Counted from the stretch's first letter, positions 1-7,598 are shown. The stretch is 38,076 nucleotides of DNA from Candidatus Sysuimicrobiota bacterium CSP1-3 (GCA_001443485.1 LDXQ01000019.1:1-38076); one strand, 5' to 3'. Translations and numbers: made by a program. Notes: a model not told the origin generated them from the letters alone.

Positions 1-614
1 TCTGGGACGGGTGGCGCAAGGTCCTCATCGGTCTAGGCTTCTCGTCGATCCTGGGGTTCCTCGGCGGGTTCGCGATTATGGTGGCGATCTCATGGATCTT
101 CCGCCGCGTTCCCCTGGCAGTGGTGCGGCGCCTCTTCGGCCGCCTGCAGATACTCTCCGCCGCGTTCATGGGGTTCAGCCACGGCAGCAACGACGGGCAA
201 AAGTTCATCGGCGTGTTCACCCTGGCCCTGGTGCTCGGCGGAGTGCTGCCGGAGTTCCGCATTCCGCTCTGGGTCATCCTCCTCTGCGCCGTGACCATGG
301 GGATCGGCACGGCCGTCGGGGGCTGGCGCATCGTGCACACGATGGGGCTCCGCCTGACCAAACTGGAACCCTACCAGGGGTTCGCCGCGGAGACCGCGTC
401 GGCGACGGCGATCGAGGCGGCGAGCCGCCTGGGAATCCCGATCAGCACGACCCACACGATTAACACCGCGATCATGGGCGTGGGGGCGACGCGGCGGTTG
501 TCCGCGGTGCGCTGGGGGGTCGGGATGGAGATCGTCACGGCCTGGATTCTGACGTTCCCGGTCTGCGCGCTGATCGCCTGGGTCACGGCCGAACTGCTGC
601 GCTGGATTTTCTGA
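1..614 (+). CDS. PiT-family inorganic phosphate transporter (5'-truncated by window edge)
   Basis: C-terminal part of an integral membrane phosphate permease of the PiT family, which takes up phosphate (or metal-phosphate) with a proton or sodium ion. The reading frame is open from base 3 without a start, so the gene begins outside the window. The visible part holds the family signature GFSHGSNDGQK (about bases 174-206), the second PiT repeat with ETASATAIEAASRLGIPISTTH, and about five hydrophobic segments up to the C-terminus LLRWIF. An internal ATG at base 78 is not the true start, because membrane sequence continues upstream of it. PiT genes often follow a PhoU-like DUF47 gene; that part would lie upstream and is not visible. 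Family call is firm; the transported ion pair is not known. Confidence 0.93.
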   Translation, partial: WDGWRKVLIGLGFSSILGFLGGFAIMVAISWIFRRVPLAVVRRLFGRLQILSAAFMGFSHGSNDGQKFIGVFTLALVLGGVLPEFRIPLWVILLCAVTMGIGTAVGGWRIVHTMGLRLTKLEPYQGFAAETASATAIEAASRLGIPISTTHTINTAIMGVGATRRLSAVRWGVGMEIVTAWILTFPVCALIAWVTAELLRWIF

Positions 615-727
615 GGTCCATCATGCGCTCCGCTTAATCCGCCTTCTAGTTAGCCGCTGTCGAATTCGGGGGAACCTGAGGGCTCTCACGAGTGACCACG
701 GGGTCCTGAGCGGGGAGGTGGAGGCGC

Positions 728-1589
728 ATGATTGACACGGGTCTGAACGGGAGAGTCGTCCTCATCACGGGAGCAAACCATGGGATCGGAGCGGCCACGG
801 CTAGAGCGTTCGCTGCCCAGGGAGCGGCCGTCTTTCTCCAATATCTGCGCGTTCCTACAGAGGGTCAGGGTGGATCCGGCGGTGAAACCGCTCCCCCCGG
901 CGAAGCACTCTACAGATCAAGGAGACTGATCTCGGCCGACGCAGTCGTGAACGCCATTCAGGATTCGGGGGGCAAGGCGGCGGCTTGGGAGGCGGACCTC
1001 GCGAATCCCGCCATCATCCCGACGATCCTTGGTCGAGTGGAAGCGGCGTTCGGCCCCGTCCAGGCGCTCGTCAACAACGCCGCCCATTGGGAATCAGACA
1101 CATTCGTGCCAACGGGCTCGGCCTCTGAGGATTGGGGTCACTGGATTCCTCCAATCTCGCTGGAGAGTCACGACAGGCACTTCGCCGTGAACAGCCGTGC
1201 CGTGGCTCTGATGATGGCGGAGTTCGCCCGCCGCCACGTGGCGCGCGGGGCGCGATGGGGGAGAATCATCAACATCAGTACCGACGGCGCCCTCGGGGGT
1301 TCCGGGGAGGTCTCCTATTGGGCCAGCAAGAACGCGTTGGAAAGCTTCAGTCGGTCCGCGGCAATAGAACTAGGAAAGTTCGGGATCACGGTGAACATCG
1401 CTGCCCCCGGGGCGATTCAAACGGGGTGGATCTCTCCAGAAATGGAAGCGGATTTCCTCCGAGACGCCGCTGGGCCGCGTAGGCCAATCTGAGGATGTGG
1501 CGGATGTGATTGTCTTTCTGGCCTCCGAGCAGGCTCGCTGGCTCACGGGCCAAACTCTTTTTGTAGGTGGTGGAAGCCGAATGATTTAG
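728..1589 (+). pseudogene. SDR-family oxidoreductase (FabG-like), broken by a +1 frameshift near the C-terminus
   Basis: Classical short-chain dehydrogenase/reductase, NAD(P)-dependent. The ATG at 728 follows a good ribosome site (GGGGAGGTGGAGGCGC). Visible motifs: TGxxxGIG cofactor loop (residues 14-21), NNAA (116-119), catalytic Ser184 and YxxxK (Tyr197, Lys201). The first frame stops at 1492 after residue 254 with the non-family tail GPRRPI. In the next frame, from about 1461 to the TAG at 1587-1589, the expected SDR ending is intact: ETPLGRVGQSEDVADVIVF, then LASEQARWLTGQ and GGGSRMI. One extra base around 1457-1462 therefore splits the gene. This is either a real inactivating mutation or an assembly error. 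An insert of about 25 residues (43-70) precedes the second helix, as in some FabG-like SDRs. Substrate unknown. Base composition is poorer in GC than in the flanking genes. Confidence 0.85.
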
Positions 1590-1606
1590 AGACGGGGCAG
1601 GTCGCA

Positions 1607-2065
1607 CTATGTGGGAACCTCTTCTCCGGCGTAGCGGACGAGCTCGACATTCGCGTTCGTGAGCAGTTCCAGGGAGAGCGGATCGGGGTAGTGCCCCTCG
1701 AAGACGATCCGCTTGATGCCGACGTTGAGGAGAGTCTTGGCGCAATTTAGGCACGGGAGATATGTGCAGTAGATTGTTCCGCCTGCGACCGACACGCCAT
1801 GATAAGCTGCTTGGATAACGCAGTTCATTTCGGCATGGATGCAAAGGCAGGTGTCGTGGCTCGTGCCGGAGGGCGTATCGCTGGCGCAGCGGGCGCAGCC
1901 CCCCTCACCGCAGTTCTTCACGCCCCGCGGAGTGTCATTGTATCCCGTCGAGAGAACCATCTGGTCTTTCACGATAATTGCGCCGACTTTGCGGCGGAGA
2001 CAGGTGGACCGCGTGGCCGCGAGGTGAGCCATTCGGATAAAGTACGTATCCCATGATGGCTTCAT
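1607..2065 (-). CDS. comEB: dCMP deaminase (ComEB-type)
   Basis: Zinc-dependent deoxycytidylate deaminase making dUMP for dTMP synthesis. The 152-residue protein has the full family set: the GYNDTPRG substrate loop, a zinc-binding Cys-rich insert (CGEGGCARC), the HAE motif (His77-Ala-Glu79, proton shuttle) and PCLNC (Cys105, Cys108) completing the catalytic zinc site. The start is ATG at 2065. Its ribosome site AGGGAAAG lies inside the last codons of the upstream LAGLIDADG gene, whose TGA overlaps the ATG as ATGA, which implies translational coupling. The gene ends 17 bases from the converging SDR remnant. upp lies upstream on the same strand, a common partner for nucleotide salvage. Codon composition is less GC-rich than in upp, so the gene may have been acquired with its neighbour. 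Confidence 0.95.
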   Translation of the reverse strand: MKPSWDTYFIRMAHLAATRSTCLRRKVGAIIVKDQMVLSTGYNDTPRGVKNCGEGGCARCASDTPSGTSHDTCLCIHAEMNCVIQAAYHGVSVAGGTIYCTYLPCLNCAKTLLNVGIKRIVFEGHYPDPLSLELLTNANVELVRYAGEEVPT

Positions 2066-2652
2066 CTTTCCCTATGCATGATAGCATCCGCCTGCATTTG
2101 TCGCTTTGCGGACAGCATTTCGTAGATCTGGCCGATCACAGCTAGGGCCATCTTTCCGTTCACTGCCCACAAGAAACTCGGGCTGTGCGTCTCGCGGTAG
2201 GGCTTTTGTCGGTAGATGTTTCCTCCAAAGATCCGCTGAAGCTTGAGCAGCGGCTCGAGGTTCACTTGGACGGCTTTCACACGAGGGCTGTGGTGTGTTC
2301 GAATGAAGCAGCCTTCGCCCTCCAGGAAACCTGCAGCCCAACCCAGGTCCACAGGGCTTGGCACGGAAGACGGCATGGGAGTGGTGAGGCTGACCTGTCT
2401 CAGACGTTCGCCTCTGTCCCAGGCTCCTCGTTTTAGGGCAACCCTTCGCTCGCGGTTGTACCGCGCCAGGCATGCCCTGCACCAGCTCGTCAAGCCAGAT
2501 TTGTTCGCGAGGCTGGGTCCGAACTCTGTGCGGGGCTTTGTCTCATGACATTGATAGCAGCGTCGATGGTGTGGGGGCAGCCCGCTTTCAGGGCGTCCGG
2601 TTGTGATACCTAGGCTCAACTGGTAACCAGCAAAGACGTGGTGCGTTTTCAT
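2062..2652 (-). CDS. freestanding LAGLIDADG homing-endonuclease-like protein with N-terminal zinc finger
   Basis: Protein of 196 residues in two parts. Residues 32-70 form a treble-clef-like zinc finger (CYQC, then WCRAC about 22 residues later, then ARYNRERR), of the kind found at the N-terminus of phage and mobile HNH-type nucleases. Residues 103-196 form one LAGLIDADG domain: block LGWAAGFLEGEGCF with Glu113 at the catalytic acidic position, followed by the family pattern LLKLQRIFGGNIY, FLWAVNGKMALAVI and AKRQMQADA. A single motif suggests action as a homodimer. The neighbours upp and comEB are both intact, so it is neither in an intron nor an intein. Its stop overlaps the comEB start. The start at 2652 has no convincing ribosome site, so residues 1-30 are uncertain. 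Actual endonuclease activity and target site are unknown; it could also be a domesticated DNA-binding protein. Confidence 0.8.
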   Translation of the reverse strand: MKTHHVFAGYQLSLGITTGRPESGLPPHHRRCYQCHETKPRTEFGPSLANKSGLTSWCRACLARYNRERRVALKRGAWDRGERLRQVSLTTPMPSSVPSPVDLGWAAGFLEGEGCFIRTHHSPRVKAVQVNLEPLLKLQRIFGGNIYRQKPYRETHSPSFLWAVNGKMALAVIGQIYEMLSAKRQMQADAIMHRER

Positions 2653-2694
2653 CCCAAAGACAAATCGTCATTGGCGACTGATTTTCAAGTATCT

Positions 2695-3324
2695 CTACTT
2701 CGTCCCGAACAGCCGGTCCCCCGCGTCCCCCAACCCCGGCACGATATACCCGTGGTCGTTCAGGTAGTCGTCCACGGCCGCCGTAAAGATCTCCACGTCC
2801 GGGTGCGCGTCCTGCACCTTCTTGATGCCCTCCGGCGCGGAGATGATCGCCATCACCCGGATTGTCCGGCATCCGTGCTGCTTCAGGGTGTTGATGCACG
2901 CCACCGCCGAGCCCCCGGTGGCCAGCATGGGATCGAGCACCATCGCCTCGCGGTCGGCGATGTCTTGTGGCAGTTTGGCATAGTAGGAGTGCGGCTCCAG
3001 GGTCTGGGGGTCCCGCCAGATCCCCACGTGGCCGACGCGCGCCGTGGGAATCAGCCGACTGATGGCGCTCTCCATGGCCAGCCCCGCACGCAGGATGGGC
3101 ACGATGGCGATCTCCTGCCCGGCGATGGTCCACCCGCGAGCCTTCGCCAGAGGAGTCTCTACGTCGATCTCTTTGACGGGGTGCGAGCGGGTGGCCTCGT
3201 AGGCCATCAACATCGCGAGTTCCTCGACGAGTTCGCGGAACTCCTTATGACCGGTCCGTTTGTCACGCAGGATGGTCATCTTGTGCAGAATCAGGGGGTG
3301 GTCGAAGACGTGCACTTTGCTCAC
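2695..3324 (-). CDS. upp: uracil phosphoribosyltransferase
   Basis: Cytosolic salvage enzyme that converts uracil and PRPP to UMP and pyrophosphate. At 209 residues it is the normal family length. The N-terminus [20 protein letters not shown] matches the family, the PRPP-binding loop is [10 protein letters not shown] (residues 131-140), and the uracil-binding end [17 protein letters not shown] is present. The start is GTG at 3324, with the ribosome site GGAGGTG 7 bases upstream. It lies 41 bases downstream of rpiB in the same orientation, as in the Bacillus rpiB-(glyA)-upp region. Confidence 0.97.
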   Translation of the reverse strand: MSKVHVFDHPLILHKMTILRDKRTGHKEFRELVEELAMLMAYEATRSHPVKEIDVETPLAKARGWTIAGQEIAIVPILRAGLAMESAISRLIPTARVGHVGIWRDPQTLEPHSYYAKLPQDIADREAMVLDPMLATGGSAVACINTLKQHGCRTIRVMAIISAPEGIKKVQDAHPDVEIFTAAVDDYLNDHGYIVPGLGDAGDRLFGTK

Positions 3325-3365
3325 GGGGGCACCTCCGGCAGGCGTACTTCCTCAAGGTTCCATTC

Positions 3366-3839
3366 CTAGGAGCGTCCCCCCTCCCCTCCGCGTGAACTTT
3401 CCGCGACTTCCACGGCCTGGATCTTCTCCACCCGCCGGGCGTGCCGTCCACCTTCAAAAGACGCTTCCAGCCACGCGCGGACGATGTCGGCGGCCACCTC
3501 CGTCCCCGTGATCCGTGCTCCCAGGGAGAGGACGTTGGCGTCATTGTGCTGGCGGGACAGGCGGGCCGTGGTCACATCGTGGCAGAGAGCGGCGCGGATG
3601 CCGCGGACCTTGTTCGCCGCCATCGCTTCCCCGTTGCCGGACCCACCGAAGACGATGGCCCGATCCGCCTCTCCGCGCGCCACCGTCCGCGCCGCCGGCA
3701 CGATGAAGTCGGGATAGTCCACCGCGACGGTCGAATCCGTCCCGCAGTCCTGGACCTGATGCCCCCACTCCACGAGCAGGCGTTTGACGTGTTCTTTGAG
3801 GGGAAATCCCGCGTGATCGGCGCCGAGCGCGATCTTCAG
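3366..3839 (-). CDS. rpiB: ribose-5-phosphate isomerase B, with apparent CTG start
   Basis: Interconverts ribose-5-phosphate and ribulose-5-phosphate in the pentose phosphate pathway. The first ATG in frame (3773) would remove the essential N-terminus. Reading upstream gives KIALGADHAGFPLKEHVKRL, the conserved RpiB start, whose first codon is CTG at 3837-3839. No ATG, GTG or TTG lies just upstream. A strong GAGGAGG sits 7 bases before the CTG, and the CTG overlaps the ywlC stop (CTGA), so initiation at CUG with coupling is the best reading. The protein is 157 residues. The active site reads FGGSGNGEAMAANK with Glu at about residue 71, where the E. coli type has the Cys of CGTG; this is the glutamate variant known from Mycobacterium. 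RHxRRV near the C-terminus binds phosphate. Confidence 0.9.
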   Translation of the reverse strand: MKIALGADHAGFPLKEHVKRLLVEWGHQVQDCGTDSTVAVDYPDFIVPAARTVARGEADRAIVFGGSGNGEAMAANKVRGIRAALCHDVTTARLSRQHNDANVLSLGARITGTEVAADIVRAWLEASFEGGRHARRVEKIQAVEVAESSRGGEGGRS

Positions 3840-4525
3840 CGGAGGGCCTCCTCGATGGTCTCGCGGGGGATGGCCCCTTCGCGCACCACGCGCGGCGGAT
3901 CCGTGGTGGTGTCCACGACCGTGGATTCGCGGCCGTGGCGCGTGCGGCCGCCGTCGAGGATCATGTCCAAAGCATCGCCCAACTCGAAGGCCACGTGCTG
4001 CGCCGTCGTCGGGCTGGCACTGCCGTGGATGTTGGCGCTGGTCCCGATGATGGGCATGCCGGCCAGCCGGATCAGCGAGCGCGGGATGGGGTGGTCGGGC
4101 AGGCGGACGGCGAGATTCTCCCCGCCCGCAGTCACGATCGACGAGACGTACCGTCCTTTGCGAAGAATCAGCGTGAGAGCCCCCGGCCAGAACCGCTGCA
4201 TCAGGCGCCGCGCCGCATCCGGCACCGCCGCCACCAGGTCGCCGAGTTGCTCCTGGTCGTCGATCAGGATTGGCAGCGGCTCACTGCGCGGGCGGCGCTT
4301 GACCTCGAAGATACGCAGCACCGCCGCGTCGTCGTGGGCGTTGCACCCCACGCCGTAGAGGGTGTCGGTGGGATAGGCCACGAGACCGCCCTCTCGGATG
4401 AGCCGGACGGCCCGCCGGGGCGCCTCCAGGTCCTCCGTGACTCGGATGATCTGCAGCGGCCGCAGCGTCCGCCGCACGGCGGGTTCAAAGGAGAGGTGGT
4501 AGTAGGTAGATCTGGCCGGACTCAT
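3836..4525 (-). CDS. ywlC: L-threonylcarbamoyladenylate synthase (Sua5/YwlC/TsaC family)
   Basis: Makes threonylcarbamoyl-AMP from threonine, bicarbonate and ATP, the first step of t6A37 tRNA modification. The 229 residues carry the YrdC fold motifs: GGLVAYPTDTLYGVGCNA, KRRPRSEPLPILI (with the KR and K/S-x-R type nucleotide contacts), FWPGALTLIL and the GTSANIHGSASPTTA loop. Length indicates a YrdC-only enzyme without the C-terminal Sua5 domain. The ATG at 4525 overlaps the prmC stop (ATGA) and was chosen for that reason. About 25 residues precede the conserved core, so a later start is possible. Same order as prmC-ywlC in Bacillus, but spoIIR is absent between them. Confidence 0.95.
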   Translation of the reverse strand: MSPARSTYYHLSFEPAVRRTLRPLQIIRVTEDLEAPRRAVRLIREGGLVAYPTDTLYGVGCNAHDDAAVLRIFEVKRRPRSEPLPILIDDQEQLGDLVAAVPDAARRLMQRFWPGALTLILRKGRYVSSIVTAGGENLAVRLPDHPIPRSLIRLAGMPIIGTSANIHGSASPTTAQHVAFELGDALDMILDGGRTRHGRESTVVDTTTDPPRVVREGAIPRETIEEALR

Positions 4526-5439
4526 CTTCGTTCGCCAGCGACAATGCGCGCGATCCCCTGAAGGTCGTTGATCACACGGATATGATGGAACGTCCCCGTC
4601 CGTTCAAGGAGTTCGACCACGGCCGGGGCCTGGCCTGCCGCCACTTCCACCGCCAGCCACCCACCGGGCCGCAGCAGGCCCGGTGCCTCCGCGGCCAGCC
4701 GGGCGTGGAAGGCGGTCCCGCCCTCACCGGCCAGCAGGGCCATCGCCGGTTCATAGTCCCGGATCTCCCGCGGCAACGTCTGCACGGTCTCCGGATCGAC
4801 GTAAGGCGGGTTGGAGACGATGGCGTCCACCTGCGTCCATCCCTGCTCTTGCGCCGGCGCCAGCAGGTCGCCCCGCACGAATGCGGTGCGATCCGCCACG
4901 CCGTGGCGGGTGGCGTTCTCCGCGGCGACGGCGAGGGCGTCCGCCGACAGGTCGCTCGCCAGGATCTGCACCCGCGGCAGGAATTTCGCCAGGGCCACCG
5001 CGATGGCGCCGCTGCCGGTGCCCACGTCAATGATCCGTGCGGCGGGCAGGCCCCGAAGGACGTGCAGCAGAAACTCCACGAGGATCTCTGTCTCCGGGCG
5101 GGGGATCAGCACCCGCTCGTCCACCAACAGATCCAGCCCCATGAATTCGCGATGTCCGATGAGGTAGGGCACGGGTCGCCCGCGGGCTCGTTCCTCCAGA
5201 AGCGCGCGGAAGCGGTCCCAGGCCGCCGCGGAGACGGCGCGCTCCCAGGCCAGGTAGAGATCGGTCCGGCTCATCCCCAGGACGTGCCGCAGCAGCACCT
5301 CGGCCTCCAGGCCCGCGGCTTCCACGCCGATGGCGAGAAGGTGCTCCCGCCCAAGCAACCACGCTTCGCGGACGCTATTGGGCGCCACGCCGGCAGCCGG
5401 CGGGGTCGGGTGCGGCCGGGGGTCACGATCGATAGTCAT
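4522..5439 (-). CDS. prmC: peptide chain release factor N5-glutamine methyltransferase
   Basis: SAM-dependent methyltransferase that methylates the Gln of the GGQ motif in release factors; here that is Gln238 of the neighbouring prfA product. 305 residues. Helical N-terminal domain with REFMGLDLLVDERVLIPRPE (residues 97-116), SAM-binding DVGTGSGAIAVALA (138-151), acidic loop ASDLSADAL, and the catalytic NPPYVDPE with NPPY at 210-213. The ATG at 5439 has no clear ribosome site. It lies 28 bases after the prfA stop and is probably translated from the prfA mRNA. Confidence 0.96.
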   Translation of the reverse strand: MTIDRDPRPHPTPPAAGVAPNSVREAWLLGREHLLAIGVEAAGLEAEVLLRHVLGMSRTDLYLAWERAVSAAAWDRFRALLEERARGRPVPYLIGHREFMGLDLLVDERVLIPRPETEILVEFLLHVLRGLPAARIIDVGTGSGAIAVALAKFLPRVQILASDLSADALAVAAENATRHGVADRTAFVRGDLLAPAQEQGWTQVDAIVSNPPYVDPETVQTLPREIRDYEPAMALLAGEGGTAFHARLAAEAPGLLRPGGWLAVEVAAGQAPAVVELLERTGTFHHIRVINDLQGIARIVAGERR

Positions 5440-5467
5440 AGCGGCCGGCGGGGGCGGAGGGTGGGAT

Positions 5468-6544
5468 TTAAGACGCGACCACGGCGGCCCGGTCCGCGGC
5501 CACGAGCGCGTCGATCATCTCATCCAGATCACCGTCAAGGACGGTGGGCAGCCGGTGCAGCGAGAGCGCGATGCGGTGGTCGGTGATGCGGTTCTGCGGG
5601 AAGTTGTAGGTGCGGATCTTTTCGCTGCGTTCGCCCGTGCCCACCTGGAGGCGGCGCTGCTGGGCGATGGCCTGCTGCTGCTCGCGCTGCGCCCGCTCCA
5701 GGAGGTGGGCCCGCAAGATGCGCATCGCCTTCTCCCGGTTCTGGAACTGGGAGCGCTCGTCCTGGCAGGAGACGACGATGCCGGTCGGCAGGTGGCGGAT
5801 GCGCACGGCGGTCTCCACCTTGTTGACGTTCTGCCCGCCGGCGCCGCCCGCGCGGTAGGTCTCGATCTCCAGGTCGTCCGGCCGGATCTGCACGTCCACC
5901 TCTTCGGCCTCCGGCAGCACCGCCACCGTGGCCGTGGAGGTGTGAATCCGTCCGGAGGCCTCGGTCACCGGGACGCGCTGCACGCGGTGCGCCCCGCTCT
6001 CGAACTTGAGCCGGCTGTATGCCCCCTTGCCTTTCACGGCGAAGACGACTTCCTTGAAGCCGCCCAATCCGGTGGGGTTGCTCTCCAGCACTTCCACCTT
6101 CCACCCATGGCGCTCGGCATAGCGACCGTACATGCGGAAGAGCTCCCCGGCAAAGAGCGCGGCCTCGTCGCCGCCGGTACCGGCGCGGATCTCCATGATG
6201 ATGTCGCGCTGATCGTAGGGATGGGCCGGTGTCAGGACTTCGCGCAGGCGCGCCTCGAGTGAGGCCGCCTCCTTGCGCAGCCGTGCCACCTCCGCTGTGG
6301 CCATCCCCCGCATCTCCGGGTCGGCCTCCGCGCGCGACATCGCCTCGGCCTCCTCCGCTTCCTTGCGCACCCGCTGCAGGTCGCGGTAGAGGGCCACCGT
6401 TTCGGCCAAATCGGCGTGCTCCTTGGCGACACGCTGGTACTTCTCCCGATCGCCGAACGTCTCCGGGTCGGCGAGCAGGCGGGTCAGCTCCTCGTAGCGC
6501 GCCTCGAGCGCATCCAGTTTGTCCAGGACAGGCTGTTCAAGCAT
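5468..6544 (-). CDS. prfA: peptide chain release factor 1
   Basis: Class I release factor that reads UAA and UAG and triggers peptidyl-tRNA hydrolysis in the ribosome. 358 residues, normal length. The catalytic loop [12 protein letters not shown] has GGQ at 236-238. The codon-recognition tripeptide in [16 protein letters not shown] is PVT (192-194) where most RF1 proteins have PAT. The absence of SPF argues against RF2. The ATG at 6544 has no Shine-Dalgarno sequence. A TGCTATAAT promoter element ends 9 bases upstream, so the transcript should start about 3 bases before the ATG. prmC, which modifies this protein, follows at once. Confidence 0.97.
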   Translation of the reverse strand: MLEQPVLDKLDALEARYEELTRLLADPETFGDREKYQRVAKEHADLAETVALYRDLQRVRKEAEEAEAMSRAEADPEMRGMATAEVARLRKEAASLEARLREVLTPAHPYDQRDIIMEIRAGTGGDEAALFAGELFRMYGRYAERHGWKVEVLESNPTGLGGFKEVVFAVKGKGAYSRLKFESGAHRVQRVPVTEASGRIHTSTATVAVLPEAEEVDVQIRPDDLEIETYRAGGAGGQNVNKVETAVRIRHLPTGIVVSCQDERSQFQNREKAMRILRAHLLERAQREQQQAIAQQRRLQVGTGERSEKIRTYNFPQNRITDHRIALSLHRLPTVLDGDLDEMIDALVAADRAAVVAS

Positions 6545-6553
6545 TCCGACTCG

Positions 6554-6562
6554 ATTATAGCA
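6554..6562 (-). promoter_or_regulatory. extended -10 promoter of prfA
   Basis: On the minus strand the sequence reads TGCTATAAT, a consensus -10 with the TGn extension. The predicted transcription start is near 6547, about 3 bases before the prfA ATG, so the mRNA would be close to leaderless. No TTGACA-like -35 is visible; that region is occupied by the 16-base tandem repeat at 6565-6596. Confidence 0.6.
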
Positions 6563-6564
6563 AT

Positions 6565-6596
6565 CGGGGGTGCAGACGCCCGGGGGTGCAGACGCC
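6565..6596. repeat. perfect tandem duplication of a 16-base unit upstream of prfA
   Basis: The unit CGGGGGTGCAGACGCC occurs twice back to back (6565-6580 and 6581-6596) without mismatch. It lies just upstream of the prfA -10 element, where a -35 or an activator site would be, and reaches to within 6 bases of the tdk stop. It may be a duplicated protein-binding site or a replication slip. Confidence 0.9.
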
Positions 6597-6602
6597 GCGC
6601 GG

Positions 6603-7178
6603 CTAGGGCCTGCCCGGGACCTCGTGGTGCAGGCGGCAGCGCGCCTCGTAGGCCTCCTTTGCGCCGACCAGGATCACCGGGGCGTCGTAGGGCGCGGGGC
6701 GACCTTCCACCAACCGCTGCGTCCGATGGGCGGGGCTGCCGCAGACGACGCACACCGCCTCGAGTTTAGTGATTCGATCCGCCTGGGCCAGCAGGCGCGG
6801 GATCGGGCCGAAGGGTTCGCCGCGGAAATCGGTATCGAGACCGGCCAGAATGACCCGCACGCCCCGCGCCACCATCCGCTCCGCCACGCGGGCGATCCCC
6901 TCGTCCATGAACTGCACTTCGTCCACGGCAACGACTTCGGCCGGCGGATCGAGGCGCGCCTCCAGCTCGGCGCTGCTGCTGATAGGGACCGCCGCCAGCG
7001 CCCCGCCGTCGTGCGAGCGCACCTGGTTCTCCCCATAACGGGTGTCCAGCGCGTGGGCGAACACCTGCACCGCCTGACGGGCGATCTGGGCCCGTCGCAC
7101 GCGGCGAATCAACTCCTCGCTCTTGCCGGAAAACATCGGGCCGGCGATGATCTCCAGCGTGCCGGCGCGGACGGTCAT
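6603..7178 (-). CDS. tdk: thymidine kinase (type II)
   Basis: Phosphorylates thymidine to dTMP with ATP. Start chosen at ATG 7178 ([20 protein letters not shown]), which has GGGAGG 9 bases upstream; an in-frame ATG at 7241 would add 21 residues that the family lacks. The 191-residue protein has the P-loop GPMFSGKS (13-20), catalytic Glu87 in DEVQFMDEG, and a zinc lasso with Cys143, Cys146, Cys181 and His184, the last in place of the fourth Cys. It lies between rpmE and prfA as in Bacillus and complements dCMP deaminase and upp in pyrimidine supply. Confidence 0.96.
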   Translation of the reverse strand: MTVRAGTLEIIAGPMFSGKSEELIRRVRRAQIARQAVQVFAHALDTRYGENQVRSHDGGALAAVPISSSAELEARLDPPAEVVAVDEVQFMDEGIARVAERMVARGVRVILAGLDTDFRGEPFGPIPRLLAQADRITKLEAVCVVCGSPAHRTQRLVEGRPAPYDAPVILVGAKEAYEARCRLHHEVPGRP

Positions 7179-7280
7179 CTGCAGGGGCCTCCCGCCGTGT
7201 CGCGAAAGGCAGAACGGCAGAGAACCCGCTCTGCCGTCCACGTCCTTCCTCTGGCCGACCGGAAGACCTGCCCGGTCACG

Positions 7281-7502
7281 TCACGCCGGGCCGCCCGCCT
7301 CCACCTTGAGGCCGTACTTCTTGGCAAACTTCTGCACGCGCCCCTCGGCGTCCACAAACTTGCGCGTCCCCGTGTAGAAGGGATGGCAGCGGGAGCAGAT
7401 CTCCACGCGGATCGACTGTTTGGTCGACCCCGTGACGAAGGTCTCGCCGCAGGCGCAAGTCACCGTGGCCTGGTAGTAGGTCGGATGAACGTCCTTCTTC
7501 AC
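7281..7502 (-). CDS. rpmE: 50S ribosomal protein L31 (zinc-binding form)
   Basis: 73-residue large-subunit protein. The start is GTG at 7502 ([20 protein letters not shown]), with GGAGAGG 7 bases upstream; the longer frame from 7550 adds a non-family N-terminus. The zinc site is Cys16, Cys18, Cys36, Cys39 (TCACG, EICSRCH), so this is the C+ type. [19 protein letters not shown] is the L31 signature. It has its own promoter at 7563-7571 and a leader of about 55 bases, long enough for autoregulation, though no defined fold is evident. Confidence 0.97.
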   Translation of the reverse strand: MKKDVHPTYYQATVTCACGETFVTGSTKQSIRVEICSRCHPFYTGTRKFVDAEGRVQKFAKKYGLKVEAGGPA

Positions 7503-7562
7503 GATGAGGCCTCTCCGCCACTGCCCGCAAAGTGTGGGGCCGGGCAGCACAAAATCCGTCGC

Positions 7563-7571
7563 ATTATACCA
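7563..7571 (-). promoter_or_regulatory. extended -10 promoter of rpmE
   Basis: The minus strand reads TGGTATAAT, identical to the element upstream of accD. Predicted start near 7556, in the 96-base gap between the M23 peptidase stop and rpmE. No clear -35. Confidence 0.6.
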
Positions 7572-7598
7572 CAGATTCCCGGAAGGGCGAGGGGACCG

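Noticed and set aside
2585-2665. tRNA-like stretch (TAGGCTCAACTGGTAACC resembles a D-arm)
   Set aside because: No matching D-stem partner, no GTTCRANYC T-loop and no acceptor pairing; the bases also encode the N-terminus of the LAGLIDADG protein.
2062-3324. LAGLIDADG gene as part of a group I intron or intein
   Set aside because: upp and comEB are each complete and uninterrupted, and there are no intein splice motifs or exon fragments.
3366-3773. rpiB starting at the ATG at 3773
   Set aside because: It would delete the conserved KIALGADHAG substrate-binding N-terminus, which is present just upstream in the same frame.
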